DNA from: Phosphoribacter sp044220725
GTDB taxonomy: Bacteria; Actinomycetota; Actinomycetes; Actinomycetales; Dermatophilaceae
Assembly (NCBI GenBank): GCA_044220725.1
Contig: JBGAQN010000007.1
Coordinates: forward strand, 1 to 64,000
Direction: 5' to 3'
Length of the DNA: 64,000 bases
Position 1 is the stretch's first letter. The number at the start of each line of letters is the position of its first letter. Of this stretch, positions 16,216 through 26,888 are shown in pieces. The translations under genes and the position numbers were made by a program. The notes under the pieces were generated by a model. The model searched no databases, had not been told where the DNA came from, and saw only the letters and a program-made list of their open reading frames with translations.

Positions 16216-16898
16216 TGGCTGCGGCCATGCAACGAGCCGGGAATGGGCACCAGGGTCAACCGAGATCTGGCGTCCTGGGCCGCGATGAGTTGTTGCACCT
16301 CAGCGCTCGGCACGAGCAGGGCAATGGCCGACGAGCTCGCCGACACACCGAAGGATCCCTGATCCTGGGGGATCCACGCGACCGTGACAGCCTGGAGGCC
16401 GATCTGGGACGCCAAGTAGCGCTCCTGGGCTGAGGCGGGGTCACGCGGACTCACCCACACATCGACGACCGACCCCGCGACCAGACCGGCTGCCGAATCG
16501 GCGTCGACGCGAACCGTCACCGGTTGGACTCCGACGTCAGCCTTCGTCCCGACCGCTGAGACTGGGATCAGCTCGCCGGCCCGGATCTCGCGCACGACAT
16601 AGCCATCCGAGGGCAGCGGACCTTCGGCGGACAGATAGGGCGCGACCGCATCGTCGAGCAGCACGGCAACCCGAACAACGGCAGCCGCATCGAGGCGGTC
16701 GCCGGGTTTGAGCGTCGCTGCAGCGGCATACCGAGGAAATCGGTCGTCAGCGGCAGAAATCGCCTTGGCCCCCAGCGCCGTGGCCAGCAGCACGAGTACG
16801 ACTCCCACGAGAAGTCGACTGTTTCGCCAAGACGGTCGCTGCAGCCGGGTTGCCGGGACGCCGCTGAGCGGTCCGGTTTGCCCCCCATGCGAACTCAT
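16212..16898 (-). CDS. SAF-domain CpaB/RcpC-like protein
   Basis: This 228-residue protein has one N-terminal membrane helix (SRLLVGVVLVLLATALGA) followed by a SAF domain with the typical YVVREIRAGELIPVSAV stretch and a beta-rich C-terminus. The ATG at 16898 is preferred because the upstream in-frame sequence is unlike the family. CpaB-type proteins line or organise Tad pilus or flagellar basal structures. The gene is divergent from an HTH gene across a 118-bp region carrying two DnaA-box-like nonamers. Confidence 0.8.
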   Translation of the reverse strand: MSSHGGQTGPLSGVPATRLQRPSWRNSRLLVGVVLVLLATALGAKAISAADDRFPRYAAAATLKPGDRLDAAAVVRVAVLLDDAVAPYLSAEGPLPSDGYVVREIRAGELIPVSAVGTKADVGVQPVTVRVDADSAAGLVAGSVVDVWVSPRDPASAQERYLASQIGLQAVTVAWIPQDQGSFGVSASSSAIALLVPSAEVQQLIAAQDARSRLTLVPIPGSLHGRSQ

Positions 16899-16949
16899 GG
16901 CGCTATTGTCGCCCTTGACGGGGATTGCCCCAACCCACGACCTCGAGAT

Positions 16950-16978
16950 TGTGGACAACACCCGGACGCTGTGGATAA
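16950..16978 (-). promoter_or_regulatory. pair of DnaA-box-like nonamers
   Basis: On the minus strand TTGTCCACA (16950-16958) and TTATCCACA (16970-16978) lie 20 bases apart in the same orientation. TTGTCCACA is the actinobacterial DnaA-box form and TTATCCACA the classical one. They occupy the divergent promoter region between the SAF-domain gene and the HTH gene, so DnaA control or titration is possible. Confidence 0.45.
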
Positions 16979-17016
16979 GTCGGGAAGCTGGGGACGTCAG
17001 CACCTAGACTCGCCTC

Positions 17017-17262
17017 ATGCCGCCGCGGTTTCTCCAATTGGCCGACGTCGCCGAGGTGCTCAATATCTCCTCGGCACAGGCATACGCCCTCGTGCGCTCG
17101 GGCGACCTACCCGCCATCAAAGTGGGCGGCCGCGGCCAGTGGCGAGTGGAGACCAGCCAGTTAGAGGACTACATCCAGCGCATGTATGCCGCCACGCGGG
17201 ACTTCGTCGAGTCCCACCCCCTCGGCGGAGGTTCTGACGAGGTCGCCGACGAGCGGGTCTGA
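17017..17262 (+). CDS. excisionase-like helix-turn-helix DNA-binding protein
   Basis: This 81-residue protein is a single MerR/excisionase-type winged helix: FLQLADVAEVLNISSAQAY forms the helix-turn-helix and AIKVGGRGQWRVETSQLEDYI the wing. Near-identical small proteins are widespread in actinobacteria outside mobile elements, so this is probably a housekeeping or developmental regulator rather than a phage excisionase. It is divergent from the CpaB/CpaE-like pair and may regulate it, which is inference. Confidence 0.82.
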   Translation: MPPRFLQLADVAEVLNISSAQAYALVRSGDLPAIKVGGRGQWRVETSQLEDYIQRMYAATRDFVESHPLGGGSDEVADERV

Positions 17263-17314
17263 CCTCGCGCGCTCGTCAGCCCTGCTCAAGCCCGACCGGG
17301 CCCTCTCAGACCCG
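17254..17314. terminator. inverted repeat spanning two convergent stop codons
   Basis: CGGGTCTGA (17254-17262) and TCAGACCCG (17306-17314) are perfect 9-bp arms, each containing the stop codon of one of the two convergent genes. The loop is 43 bases and can fold further. It could serve as a bidirectional terminator, although the long loop makes this uncertain. Confidence 0.4.
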
Positions 17315-17854
17315 GATGATCGCCGCCACAGCCGCGAACGGAATGGTGCGCGTGTCCGTGACATGCTCGGGTCGGCGGGGCAGGTCGGCGGGATGTTCAG
17401 CAAGGTCCAGGGTGTCCCGCCCCACCGCATCAATGGTCCCGCAGCGCCGACCCCCTTCGGCGTCGACAATCGTCACCACGGCCCGGTCCCGGCTCACCGC
17501 TCGCAGGGCTGCTCCGAGGGTGAACCCCTTGGCCACGGTCCCGGCCGGGGTAATCCGTCCAGCGAGCCCCAGCACGCCCCGGACGGACGCGAACGGCAGC
17601 AGCACGCTGTGGGCCGCTTGGGCCGTGATCAAGACCCAGTCCGCGCCGACGTCGGCAACCTGGCCAACCAGAACTCCCAGGCCCCGGACCTCGACCGTGA
17701 CCGGGCCAACGGACCTAATGGCCGCAAATCTCTCGTGTAACCCCAGCAGGGCCCGCTCCCGACGGGTGCGGTCGGAGACCTCGCCTGCCAGCTCGGAATC
17801 GGACTCCGCCTCGAGCTGCGCTTGCAGGTCCTCGAACAGCCGCTCCCAGCGCAC
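17306..17854 (-). CDS. conserved hypothetical protein, no recognised domain
   Basis: This 182-residue protein starts at a GTG preceded by GGAGG. The N-terminal 60 residues are acidic and helical (RWERLFEDLQAQLEAE). The rest is beta-rich with repeated short strands (VTVEVRGLGVLVGQVADVGADWVLI) and ends PFAAVAAIIRV. This pattern recalls small Sm-like or PRC-like folds conserved in actinobacteria, but no name can be given. No membrane segment or catalytic motif is evident. It is convergent with the HTH gene and divergent from the LysM gene. Confidence 0.7.
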   Translation of the reverse strand: MRWERLFEDLQAQLEAESDSELAGEVSDRTRRERALLGLHERFAAIRSVGPVTVEVRGLGVLVGQVADVGADWVLITAQAAHSVLLPFASVRGVLGLAGRITPAGTVAKGFTLGAALRAVSRDRAVVTIVDAEGGRRCGTIDAVGRDTLDLAEHPADLPRRPEHVTDTRTIPFAAVAAIIRV

Positions 17855-17943
17855 GCCTCCATTCTCACATCCTGTGGGCCCAGCACTCCCCGACTCAACC
17901 AGTTGACAACAGGTGCGAACGTCGTCAAACATAAGCAAACGAC

Positions 17944-17957
17944 ATCATTCGTATGAT
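17944..17957 (+). promoter_or_regulatory. palindrome overlapping a -10-like hexamer upstream of the LysM gene
   Basis: ATCAT (17944-17948) and ATGAT (17953-17957) form an inverted repeat, and the right arm lies within a TATGAT hexamer at 17952 that resembles a -10 box. The LysM ATG follows 12 bases later, so its transcript would have a very short leader. The whole stretch is unusually AT-rich for this genome. An operator for a repressor is possible. Confidence 0.4.
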
Positions 17958-17969
17958 TTGAGGGTCAGC

Positions 17970-18854
17970 ATGGACATCACGACGTACGGACCTCGGCGCG
18001 CCGGACTCGTTGCCGTGGTCGCCCTCACCGGGTGCAGTGGATCGGTCGCCGCGTTCGCCAGCGTGGCGCGGGTCAGTTGGCAGGCGGCCTTCCGGTCGAC
18101 GCCCGGGGACCCTGCCGAGGTCCTTCTCGTCCTCATCGGCGCGGTGGGCGCCCTACTCTCGGCCTGGCTCGGGCTTGCCACGATCGCGGCAGCTCTCAGC
18201 GCACTTCCGGGAGCTCTCGGCGATGTCGCCGGGAGGTTGGCTGCCCGGATCACTCCCCTGCTCATCGCTCGAGTCGTCGCGCTCGCCGCGGGGAGCGCTA
18301 TCGCCGCCGGATGCGCCCCGGCCACGAACTCAACGGTTGGCCTGACCATGGAGGCACCATCCGCCGTCACGGCAGTGGTCGATGTCACCCCGCCGAGGGC
18401 ACCCGATCCTGCCTTCCGGCCTTCGGACATCCCTTCAGGTCCCCCGCGTCCCCCGTCAGCCCTGTCGCCCCCGTCAGCCCTGTCAGCCCCTTCCTCGACC
18501 ACATCCGGCGGTTCGAATCTCGAGCCAGGCTTCGTCCCGAGCCGGCCGCCTCAGCCGTCGACGCCGACGGCACCGTCTATCGAGGCCCTCGAGCGCCTGC
18601 CACGCAAAGACCACGACGGTGTCGAGACCCACGTCGTCCGGCGCGGAGACACCCTGTGGGACATCGCCGAGGGTCATCTGGGCCCCGGCGCAACTCCGGC
18701 CGCCATCGCTGCCGAGTGGCCACGCTGGTATGCCGCCAACCGCGCCGTCATCGGGGCGGATCCCGCTCGCCTGCGCCCGGGCCAGCGACTGGTGGCACCC
18801 AACTCCTCAGCCGGACCCTCCACTCATGCGCGAGTGAGCGAGGCCCTCCGATGA
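17970..18854 (+). CDS. membrane protein with C-terminal LysM domain
   Basis: This 294-residue protein has two hydrophobic segments (roughly 12-35 and 50-75), a third hydrophobic stretch ending in a lipobox-like AAGCAP, a Pro/Ser-rich linker of about 70 residues, and a LysM-type module. The module reads HVVRRGDTLWDIAEGHLGPG and ends LRPGQRLVAP. LysM would bind peptidoglycan outside the membrane. The downstream Rv3235-type gene overlaps by four bases. The same pairing near secA occurs in other actinobacteria. An ATG at 17970 is chosen over an upstream in-frame start lacking family-like sequence. Confidence 0.8.
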   Translation: MDITTYGPRRAGLVAVVALTGCSGSVAAFASVARVSWQAAFRSTPGDPAEVLLVLIGAVGALLSAWLGLATIAAALSALPGALGDVAGRLAARITPLLIARVVALAAGSAIAAGCAPATNSTVGLTMEAPSAVTAVVDVTPPRAPDPAFRPSDIPSGPPRPPSALSPPSALSAPSSTTSGGSNLEPGFVPSRPPQPSTPTAPSIEALERLPRKDHDGVETHVVRRGDTLWDIAEGHLGPGATPAAIAAEWPRWYAANRAVIGADPARLRPGQRLVAPNSSAGPSTHARVSEALR

Positions 18855-19366
18855 CCTCGCCTTTGGTTGCCAACGGTCGACGCGTCCACGTCCAGCCGGT
18901 GCCGGCCTGCGAACCCCCGGTGCTCTCCGCGGACGAGGCGCTTTCCGGGCGCGAGCCCCGCTATCACCAGGACCCCCTGGCCTTGGACTTCCTCGCGGAC
19001 GCCGACCTCGGCACTCATCGGCGCCATACCGACCATGGTGCACTTCCCGAGCCCACCCCGGTGGTCGCGAGTCTCGCCCAGGCCCTGGTCGAGGTGATGG
19101 CCGGATTGCGTCCGCCCACGCAGGTCAGCCGCTGGACGTCACCGGGAGTGTATGCCGCGCTCTGCCGCCGCTCGGCGGTGGCCGCCCGCCGCGGTCCATC
19201 GTCGCGGCGTCCGGCAGTTGTGGTCAAGGTGAGAGTTCAAGAGCCGGCCACCGGCGTCGTCGAGGCCGCTGCCGTCGTGGTCCACCACGATCGAGTTCGG
19301 GCCTTGGCCTTACGCCTGATCGGCCTCGATCGCAGGTGGGTGGTCAGCGAGCTGTCGATCGGCTGA
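18851..19366 (+). CDS. Rv3235 family protein
   Basis: This 171-residue protein has a variable, Pro/Arg-rich N-terminal half and a conserved C-terminal half: LAQALVEVMAGLRPPTQVSRWTSPGVY, then a strand-rich region ending LIGLDRRWVVSELSIG. This is the pattern of the actinobacterial Rv3235 family, of unknown function and usually near secA. Its ATG overlaps the LysM gene stop and its own stop is one base from the convergent secA stop. Confidence 0.82.
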   Translation: MTSPLVANGRRVHVQPVPACEPPVLSADEALSGREPRYHQDPLALDFLADADLGTHRRHTDHGALPEPTPVVASLAQALVEVMAGLRPPTQVSRWTSPGVYAALCRRSAVAARRGPSSRRPAVVVKVRVQEPATGVVEAAAVVVHHDRVRALALRLIGLDRRWVVSELSIG

Positions 19367-19367
19367 C

Positions 19368-22277
<2,910 letters not shown>

Positions 22278-22447
22278 AGGAACTCCTCGGACGACGAACG
22301 GGGGTGGGCTCGGCCGAGCCAGAACAGAGCCAGACACGAGCCGAATACCCAGGGTAGTCCCCGAGGTCGCGGGTCACCTCACCAACGCCTCCCTGCCGGG
22401 ACCGGTTCCGAATCACAGCCACGCCATCACGTCCTCGCCAGCCGGGC

Positions 22448-23524
22448 TCACACCCCCAAGGTCTCGCGAGCCGTGCGCAGCACCGTCTCGACGAAGTCGA
22501 TCCCGATGGCCTGGCTCGAGTGGCCGCGGCTACACACGGCCAGACGCAGGTCGGTCGAGCCACCAGTGAGCAGCCCCGACGTGGACACGATCCAGCGACC
22601 GGCCTGGTTGTCTCGCGGCAGCCACCCGTTCTTCACGGCGACGGTCTCCCCTGCCTGGTCGACGCCTCCGATCCCCCACCGTTGATCGGCAGCGACCGAG
22701 CGCATGAGGGCCAAGATTTCGCTGCCATCGGCAGCTGACAGCGCGCCGCCACCGCGGGCGAGAGCATCGAGCACGATGAGCCGGTCACCGGCCGTGGTCT
22801 TGGTCAGGCCCCACGCGGATGCCGCGGTGGTTGCGGTCATCCCCATGCGTTGGTAGGTCTTCGTCAGTCCGGCAGCCCGGCCGGCCGCCCGGAACAGGGT
22901 GCTGGCGGCGGCATTGTCGGAACTACGGATCATCGCCGACGCAAGCTTCTTCTCGGAAGCCGTGAGATCGCGACGTGCGTCCCTGGCGCGCAGGTAGGTC
23001 GCCACGAGGATGTCGACTTTGACCGTGCTGGCCATCTCGAACGGCGATCCGGTCTCGAAGACAAAGCGCCGACCGGTCACGGCGTCCAGCACACCAACAC
23101 CGAAGGCGACGTTTTTGGTGCGCGGCAGCGCGGTCAGCTCGGCGGCCAGGGCCTCGGCGGCCGCGAACACGGCCGGTCCGGCGGGAGGAACGGGGGTCGG
23201 CGCCGACGTCGGCGAGACCGAGGTGGGCGCGGTCGGTTTGGTCGTGGTGACCGTCGGCTGGGTCCGCGGACTGGTGCCCGTCGTGCTCGGGGTCGGTGCG
23301 GGGGCCCTTGAGGTCAACCCGATGTTCGGTGCGGGGTCCGTCCGATCGGTGAGCAACTCGACGAGCCCCCCGACGAGGGCCCCGCCGAAGGCCGCTACGG
23401 CCACTCTGCGCGTCACGCTGGGACCGTTGACGCCTGTCGTGACCTCGATCCCCCTGTCTCCAGTGGGCCGGGCCCGGTGCCGGCCCGCTGGGCGGGACGA
23501 TGACGGCTGTTCGGGATCGGACAC
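22448..23524 (-). CDS. class A beta-lactamase-like serine hydrolase
   Basis: This 358-residue protein (from the GTG at 23524; a GTG at 23545 is also possible) has an N-terminal basic segment and one hydrophobic helix (RRVAVAAFGGALVGGLVELL). A Thr/Pro-rich linker of about 60 residues leads to a penicillin-recognising domain. The catalytic motifs are STVK (166-169), SSDN (SDN 202-204) and KNG in place of KTG. It is probably anchored outside the membrane. It could act on peptidoglycan or be a beta-lactamase homologue. The ENxxx omega-loop glutamate is not obvious, so resistance activity is doubtful. Confidence 0.82.
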   Translation of the reverse strand: MSDPEQPSSSRPAGRHRARPTGDRGIEVTTGVNGPSVTRRVAVAAFGGALVGGLVELLTDRTDPAPNIGLTSRAPAPTPSTTGTSPRTQPTVTTTKPTAPTSVSPTSAPTPVPPAGPAVFAAAEALAAELTALPRTKNVAFGVGVLDAVTGRRFVFETGSPFEMASTVKVDILVATYLRARDARRDLTASEKKLASAMIRSSDNAAASTLFRAAGRAAGLTKTYQRMGMTATTAASAWGLTKTTAGDRLIVLDALARGGGALSAADGSEILALMRSVAADQRWGIGGVDQAGETVAVKNGWLPRDNQAGRWIVSTSGLLTGGSTDLRLAVCSRGHSSQAIGIDFVETVLRTARETLGV

Positions 23525-23580
23525 CGCGCCAGTATGACGAAACACCCGCCATCGCGCAGGCCCGACCCGGCTCTCGGACG

Positions 23581-23620
23581 CCGGCCACCGGGCCGGCCAC
23601 CGGGCCGGCCGCCGGGCGGG
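23581..23620. repeat. 12-bp direct repeats in the divergent promoter region
   Basis: CCGGCCACCGGG-type units repeat three times upstream of the GNAT gene start, followed by a GGGTCGTGGGCC duplication. This low-complexity GC block separates the two divergent genes. The octamer CGGCATAC (23667-23674) and its complement GTATGCCG (23694-23701) flank the presumed GNAT start. Confidence 0.5.
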
Positions 23621-23694
23621 GTCGTGGGCCGGGTCGTGGGCAAGGCCGCCGAATCGGGTTGCCGGACGGCATACCTGGTCGCCAGGCTGGGGGT

Positions 23695-25464
23695 ATGCCG
23701 TCCGCGCCCCTTCCCGTCGACGCCACCGACCCTGCCACCTCGGGGACGACCCCCCACCGCCCCGACTATCCCGAGTGCGTGCCGGTTCTCACCGATGGCG
23801 TCATCACCATCGGGGCACACCGGCCTGACGACGCGGCCCGGATCGTGGCGCAGTGTGCCAGCCCCGAGATGCAGCGGTGGGTGCCGGTGCCCAGCCCGTA
23901 TCTGCCCGAGCACGCCACCGAGTTCCTCAGCCGGGTGGCCGACGGATGGCGAGACCCGGACGGTCGGCAGGAGTGGGCGATCCGAGATCAGCACGGGACC
24001 TATGTGGGCACGCTCGGCCTGTTTGACCGTTCGTCAGGTCGGTGCGAGGTCGGGTTCGCGCTGCACCCCGACGCCCGCGGTGCCGGTGTCATGTCCCGCG
24101 CGGTGCGGCTCGTGGTCGGCTGGGCCTTCGCGCACGGGGTCGAGGTCGTCCAATGGCGAGCCGAGGTCGGCAACTGGCCCTCCCGACGGATCGCGTGGAC
24201 CTGCGGCTTCGACACCCCAGTCACCGTCCGGGGCAACGGCTTGGACTACGCCGGTCGCCCCCGGGACATGTGGCACGCCACCCTGCGGCACGACGAGCCG
24301 ATGCGTCCGCGGGCTCCGTGGCTCCACGTGCCTACCATCGAGGGCGACCGGGTCCGGTTGCGCGAGTTCCGCGAGGCTGACGAGCCGTTCCTGCCCGAGG
24401 CCAGGGACCCTCGCGCGGCCCGCTTCCTCACCCGCGGGATGCCCACACGCGACCGGTATGCCGCGTGGCTCACTGAGCAACGCTGCGCCGCTGCCGAGGG
24501 CCACACCATCCAGTGGGCCCTGGCCGACCGGCATACCGACGAGCTGTTGGGGGCCATCGTGCTCACCCAACTCGGCCACCCTCGAACGGCGGGTACCGGC
24601 CTGGTTGGTTACTGGCTGCTCCCCCAGTGGCGTGGCCAGGGGCTGATGGCCGAGGGCCTGGACCTGGCTGTCGCGACGTCGTTCGCCGAACCGGGGCTGC
24701 CCGCTGGGGGGCTGGGTCTGCGGGCCCTGCGGGCCGTCGTCGATGCCACCAACCCCGAGTCGGCACGGGTGCTGCGTGCAGTCGGGTTCCTCGCGTGCGG
24801 ACGGGAGCGGGCGGCATACACCCACGCGGGCGAGCCACCCGCGGACGCGCTGCTGTTCGATCTGTTGGCCACCGACGACCGCGAGCGCCAACGGGTCCGT
24901 CCTCTCGTTGCCCCAGTCATCGAAACCGAACGGCTGCGGCTGCGACCCTGGCGCTCGGGCGACCGGCCCGACCCGGCGGACGACCCGGACGACGCGGCGC
25001 TGCGTTTCATGCCCGCCGGGGCCCAACCGGGGCACGACGACTTCGACGCCTGGTTGGCCCGCAAGGAGCGGTTCCGCGACGAGGCAAGCTCGCTGGACTG
25101 GTGCATCGCCGACCGCACCACCGACCGGGCGCTCGGCTCGGTCGGGCTGTTCCATCGCGGCGACGGGGCGATCGACTTCGACGCCGAACTCGGCTACTGG
25201 GTCTTCCCCTCGGCCCGCGGCCATGGGTTTGTCGGCGAAGCCCTCCCCCAGGTCATCGAGCACGCGTTCCGGTCTCGGGCCGAGGGCGGGTTGGGTGTCA
25301 CCCGGGTGCACGCCGGCGCCGATGCCGACAACGATGCCTCGGTGGCGATCATGCGCCGGGCCGGGCTGCGCCTGTGGGGCCGAGACCGGCAGGCCTGGCG
25401 CCGAATCGACGGGACGTTGACCGACGGGGTCTACACCGAGCTGCTGGCGACCGATCCACGCTGA
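23695..25464 (+). CDS. fusion of three GNAT acetyltransferase domains
   Basis: This 589-residue protein contains three consecutive RimJ/RimL-like GNAT domains, at about 30-190, 210-385 and 415-585. Domain 1 carries EVGFALHPDARGAGVMSRAV, domain 2 GYWLLPQWRGQGLMAEGL and domain 3 GYWVFPSARGHGFVGEAL. Each is the acetyl-CoA pyrophosphate loop (R/Q-G-x-G/A variant). Each domain also starts with a T-RL-LRxxRxxD-like strand. Such domains acetylate N-terminal amines or small molecules. The ATG at 23695 is favoured because the upstream in-frame sequence is Gly/Arg-rich noise. The 3' end overlaps the convergent MFS gene by 34 bases. Confidence 0.85.
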   Translation: MPSAPLPVDATDPATSGTTPHRPDYPECVPVLTDGVITIGAHRPDDAARIVAQCASPEMQRWVPVPSPYLPEHATEFLSRVADGWRDPDGRQEWAIRDQHGTYVGTLGLFDRSSGRCEVGFALHPDARGAGVMSRAVRLVVGWAFAHGVEVVQWRAEVGNWPSRRIAWTCGFDTPVTVRGNGLDYAGRPRDMWHATLRHDEPMRPRAPWLHVPTIEGDRVRLREFREADEPFLPEARDPRAARFLTRGMPTRDRYAAWLTEQRCAAAEGHTIQWALADRHTDELLGAIVLTQLGHPRTAGTGLVGYWLLPQWRGQGLMAEGLDLAVATSFAEPGLPAGGLGLRALRAVVDATNPESARVLRAVGFLACGRERAAYTHAGEPPADALLFDLLATDDRERQRVRPLVAPVIETERLRLRPWRSGDRPDPADDPDDAALRFMPAGAQPGHDDFDAWLARKERFRDEASSLDWCIADRTTDRALGSVGLFHRGDGAIDFDAELGYWVFPSARGHGFVGEALPQVIEHAFRSRAEGGLGVTRVHAGADADNDASVAIMRRAGLRLWGRDRQAWRRIDGTLTDGVYTELLATDPR

Positions 25465-26849
25465 GCGCCCGTGCCAGAATTCCTGGTGGGCGCCGGCGGC
25501 GAGGCGGCGTCATCAGCCGACCGACGCGGGATCGCCAGACACGCGAATCCCGCGACGAGACAGAGGATTCCCGCCGTCAACCAGGCCCACAGGTAGTCGC
25601 CGGTCGACTGGCGGATCCACCCGGCATACGTCGCGGCGATCCCGGCGCCGACCATGTGCGAAGCGAAGACCCACCCGAAGACGATGCTCGAGCTGGCCAG
25701 GCCGAAGTGACGTCGGCACAGCGCCATGGTCGGCGGCACCGTCGCCACCCAGTCCAGCCCGTAGAACACGACGAACAGGAACAGGCTCGGCTCGACGTCC
25801 GGCCCGAGCACGCTGGGAACGACGAGCAGCGACAGGCCGCGCAGGACGTAGTAGGCGAGCAACAAGAGCCTCGGATCGACCCGGTCGGTGAGCCACCCCG
25901 ACGCGACGGTCCCGGCGATGTCGAAGATGCCGATGAGCGCCAACAAACCGGCCGCAGTCGTCGGCGGCATCCCGTGGTCATGGGCCGCCGGGATGAAGTG
26001 AGTGCCGATGAGGCCGTTGGTCGACCACCCACAGACGAAGAACGTCCCCGCGAGCAGCCAGAACGGCATACCGTGACTCGCCTCCCCGAGCGTGCGTAAG
26101 GCGACGCGCGCCGGCGACGGTCCCTGGGCGGTCGCCGCCGCCGCCCCTGTATGCCGCCCGCCCACCTCCTGCTCGCCCGTCACCCTTGCGTCGTTGGTCG
26201 CCTTCGTGTCGGGCTCCGGGGGGGCTCCGTACGGTCGGGCTCCGACATCCGCAGGGTGGTCGGCGACGACGAGGACGATGACCGGGATGAGGGCGAGGGC
26301 GGCTCCGGCGACGACGAGAGCGGCATACCGCCACCCCGGCCCGGCTGCGAGCCCGGCGATCGACGGGAGGAAGACCAGCTGCCCCGTCGAGGAGGCCGCC
26401 GAGAACAGGCCGGTGACCAGGCCGCGTCGGGTCGCGAACCACCGGTTGGCGACGACCGAACCAAGGACCAACGCCATCGCCCCGGTCCCCAGGCCCACGA
26501 ACCCGCCCCAGAGGGCCCAGAGCTGCCACGGGGCCGTCATCACGGTCGTCAACCCGCTGCCGATGCCGACCAGGACCAACGCGGTGACGATCACCCGGCG
26601 TAGGCCCAAGCGGTCCATGAGTGCCGCCGCGAAGGGAGCGGTGAGGCCGTAGATGACGAGGTTGGCCGTGACCGCTCCCGAAGTCATCGTCCGGCTCCAG
26701 CCGAACTCGTGTTCCAGTGGCTCGAGCAGGGCACCGGTCGAGGACCGGAAGCCCGCGGCTGCGACGAGAGCACCCAGCACCGCCAAGGCCACCCACCACG
26801 CGCGGTGGATGCCCTGGCTGCCCGATGTCGACCCGGCGGATGCGGTCAT
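25431..26849 (-). CDS. MFS transporter, monocarboxylate/oxalate-formate-like
   Basis: This 472-residue permease has twelve predicted helices with a central cytosolic loop (about 205-255). The N-terminal half has EFGWSRTMTSGAV, a motif typical of monocarboxylate-transporter-like MFS proteins, and DRLGLRRVIVTALVLVGIG. The C-terminal half has WLTDRVDPRLLLL, the second MFS loop motif. The substrate is probably an organic acid but cannot be fixed. It ends in a Ser/Thr-rich tail overlapping the triple-GNAT gene. Confidence 0.87.
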   Translation of the reverse strand: MTASAGSTSGSQGIHRAWWVALAVLGALVAAAGFRSSTGALLEPLEHEFGWSRTMTSGAVTANLVIYGLTAPFAAALMDRLGLRRVIVTALVLVGIGSGLTTVMTAPWQLWALWGGFVGLGTGAMALVLGSVVANRWFATRRGLVTGLFSAASSTGQLVFLPSIAGLAAGPGWRYAALVVAGAALALIPVIVLVVADHPADVGARPYGAPPEPDTKATNDARVTGEQEVGGRHTGAAAATAQGPSPARVALRTLGEASHGMPFWLLAGTFFVCGWSTNGLIGTHFIPAAHDHGMPPTTAAGLLALIGIFDIAGTVASGWLTDRVDPRLLLLAYYVLRGLSLLVVPSVLGPDVEPSLFLFVVFYGLDWVATVPPTMALCRRHFGLASSSIVFGWVFASHMVGAGIAATYAGWIRQSTGDYLWAWLTAGILCLVAGFACLAIPRRSADDAASPPAPTRNSGTGAQRGSVASSSV

Positions 26850-26888
26850 GCCCGGACGGTAGCGGACCCGGCCGGTCCCGCGGGTGGA

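Noticed and set aside
17017..17262. Phage excisionase and possible attachment site
   Set aside because: The protein is of a type widespread outside prophages, and no integrase, tRNA or direct repeats are nearby.
22448..23524. Antibiotic-resistance beta-lactamase
   Set aside because: STVK, SDN and KNG motifs fit the fold, but the omega-loop glutamate is not evident and the KTG motif is altered, so resistance cannot be claimed.
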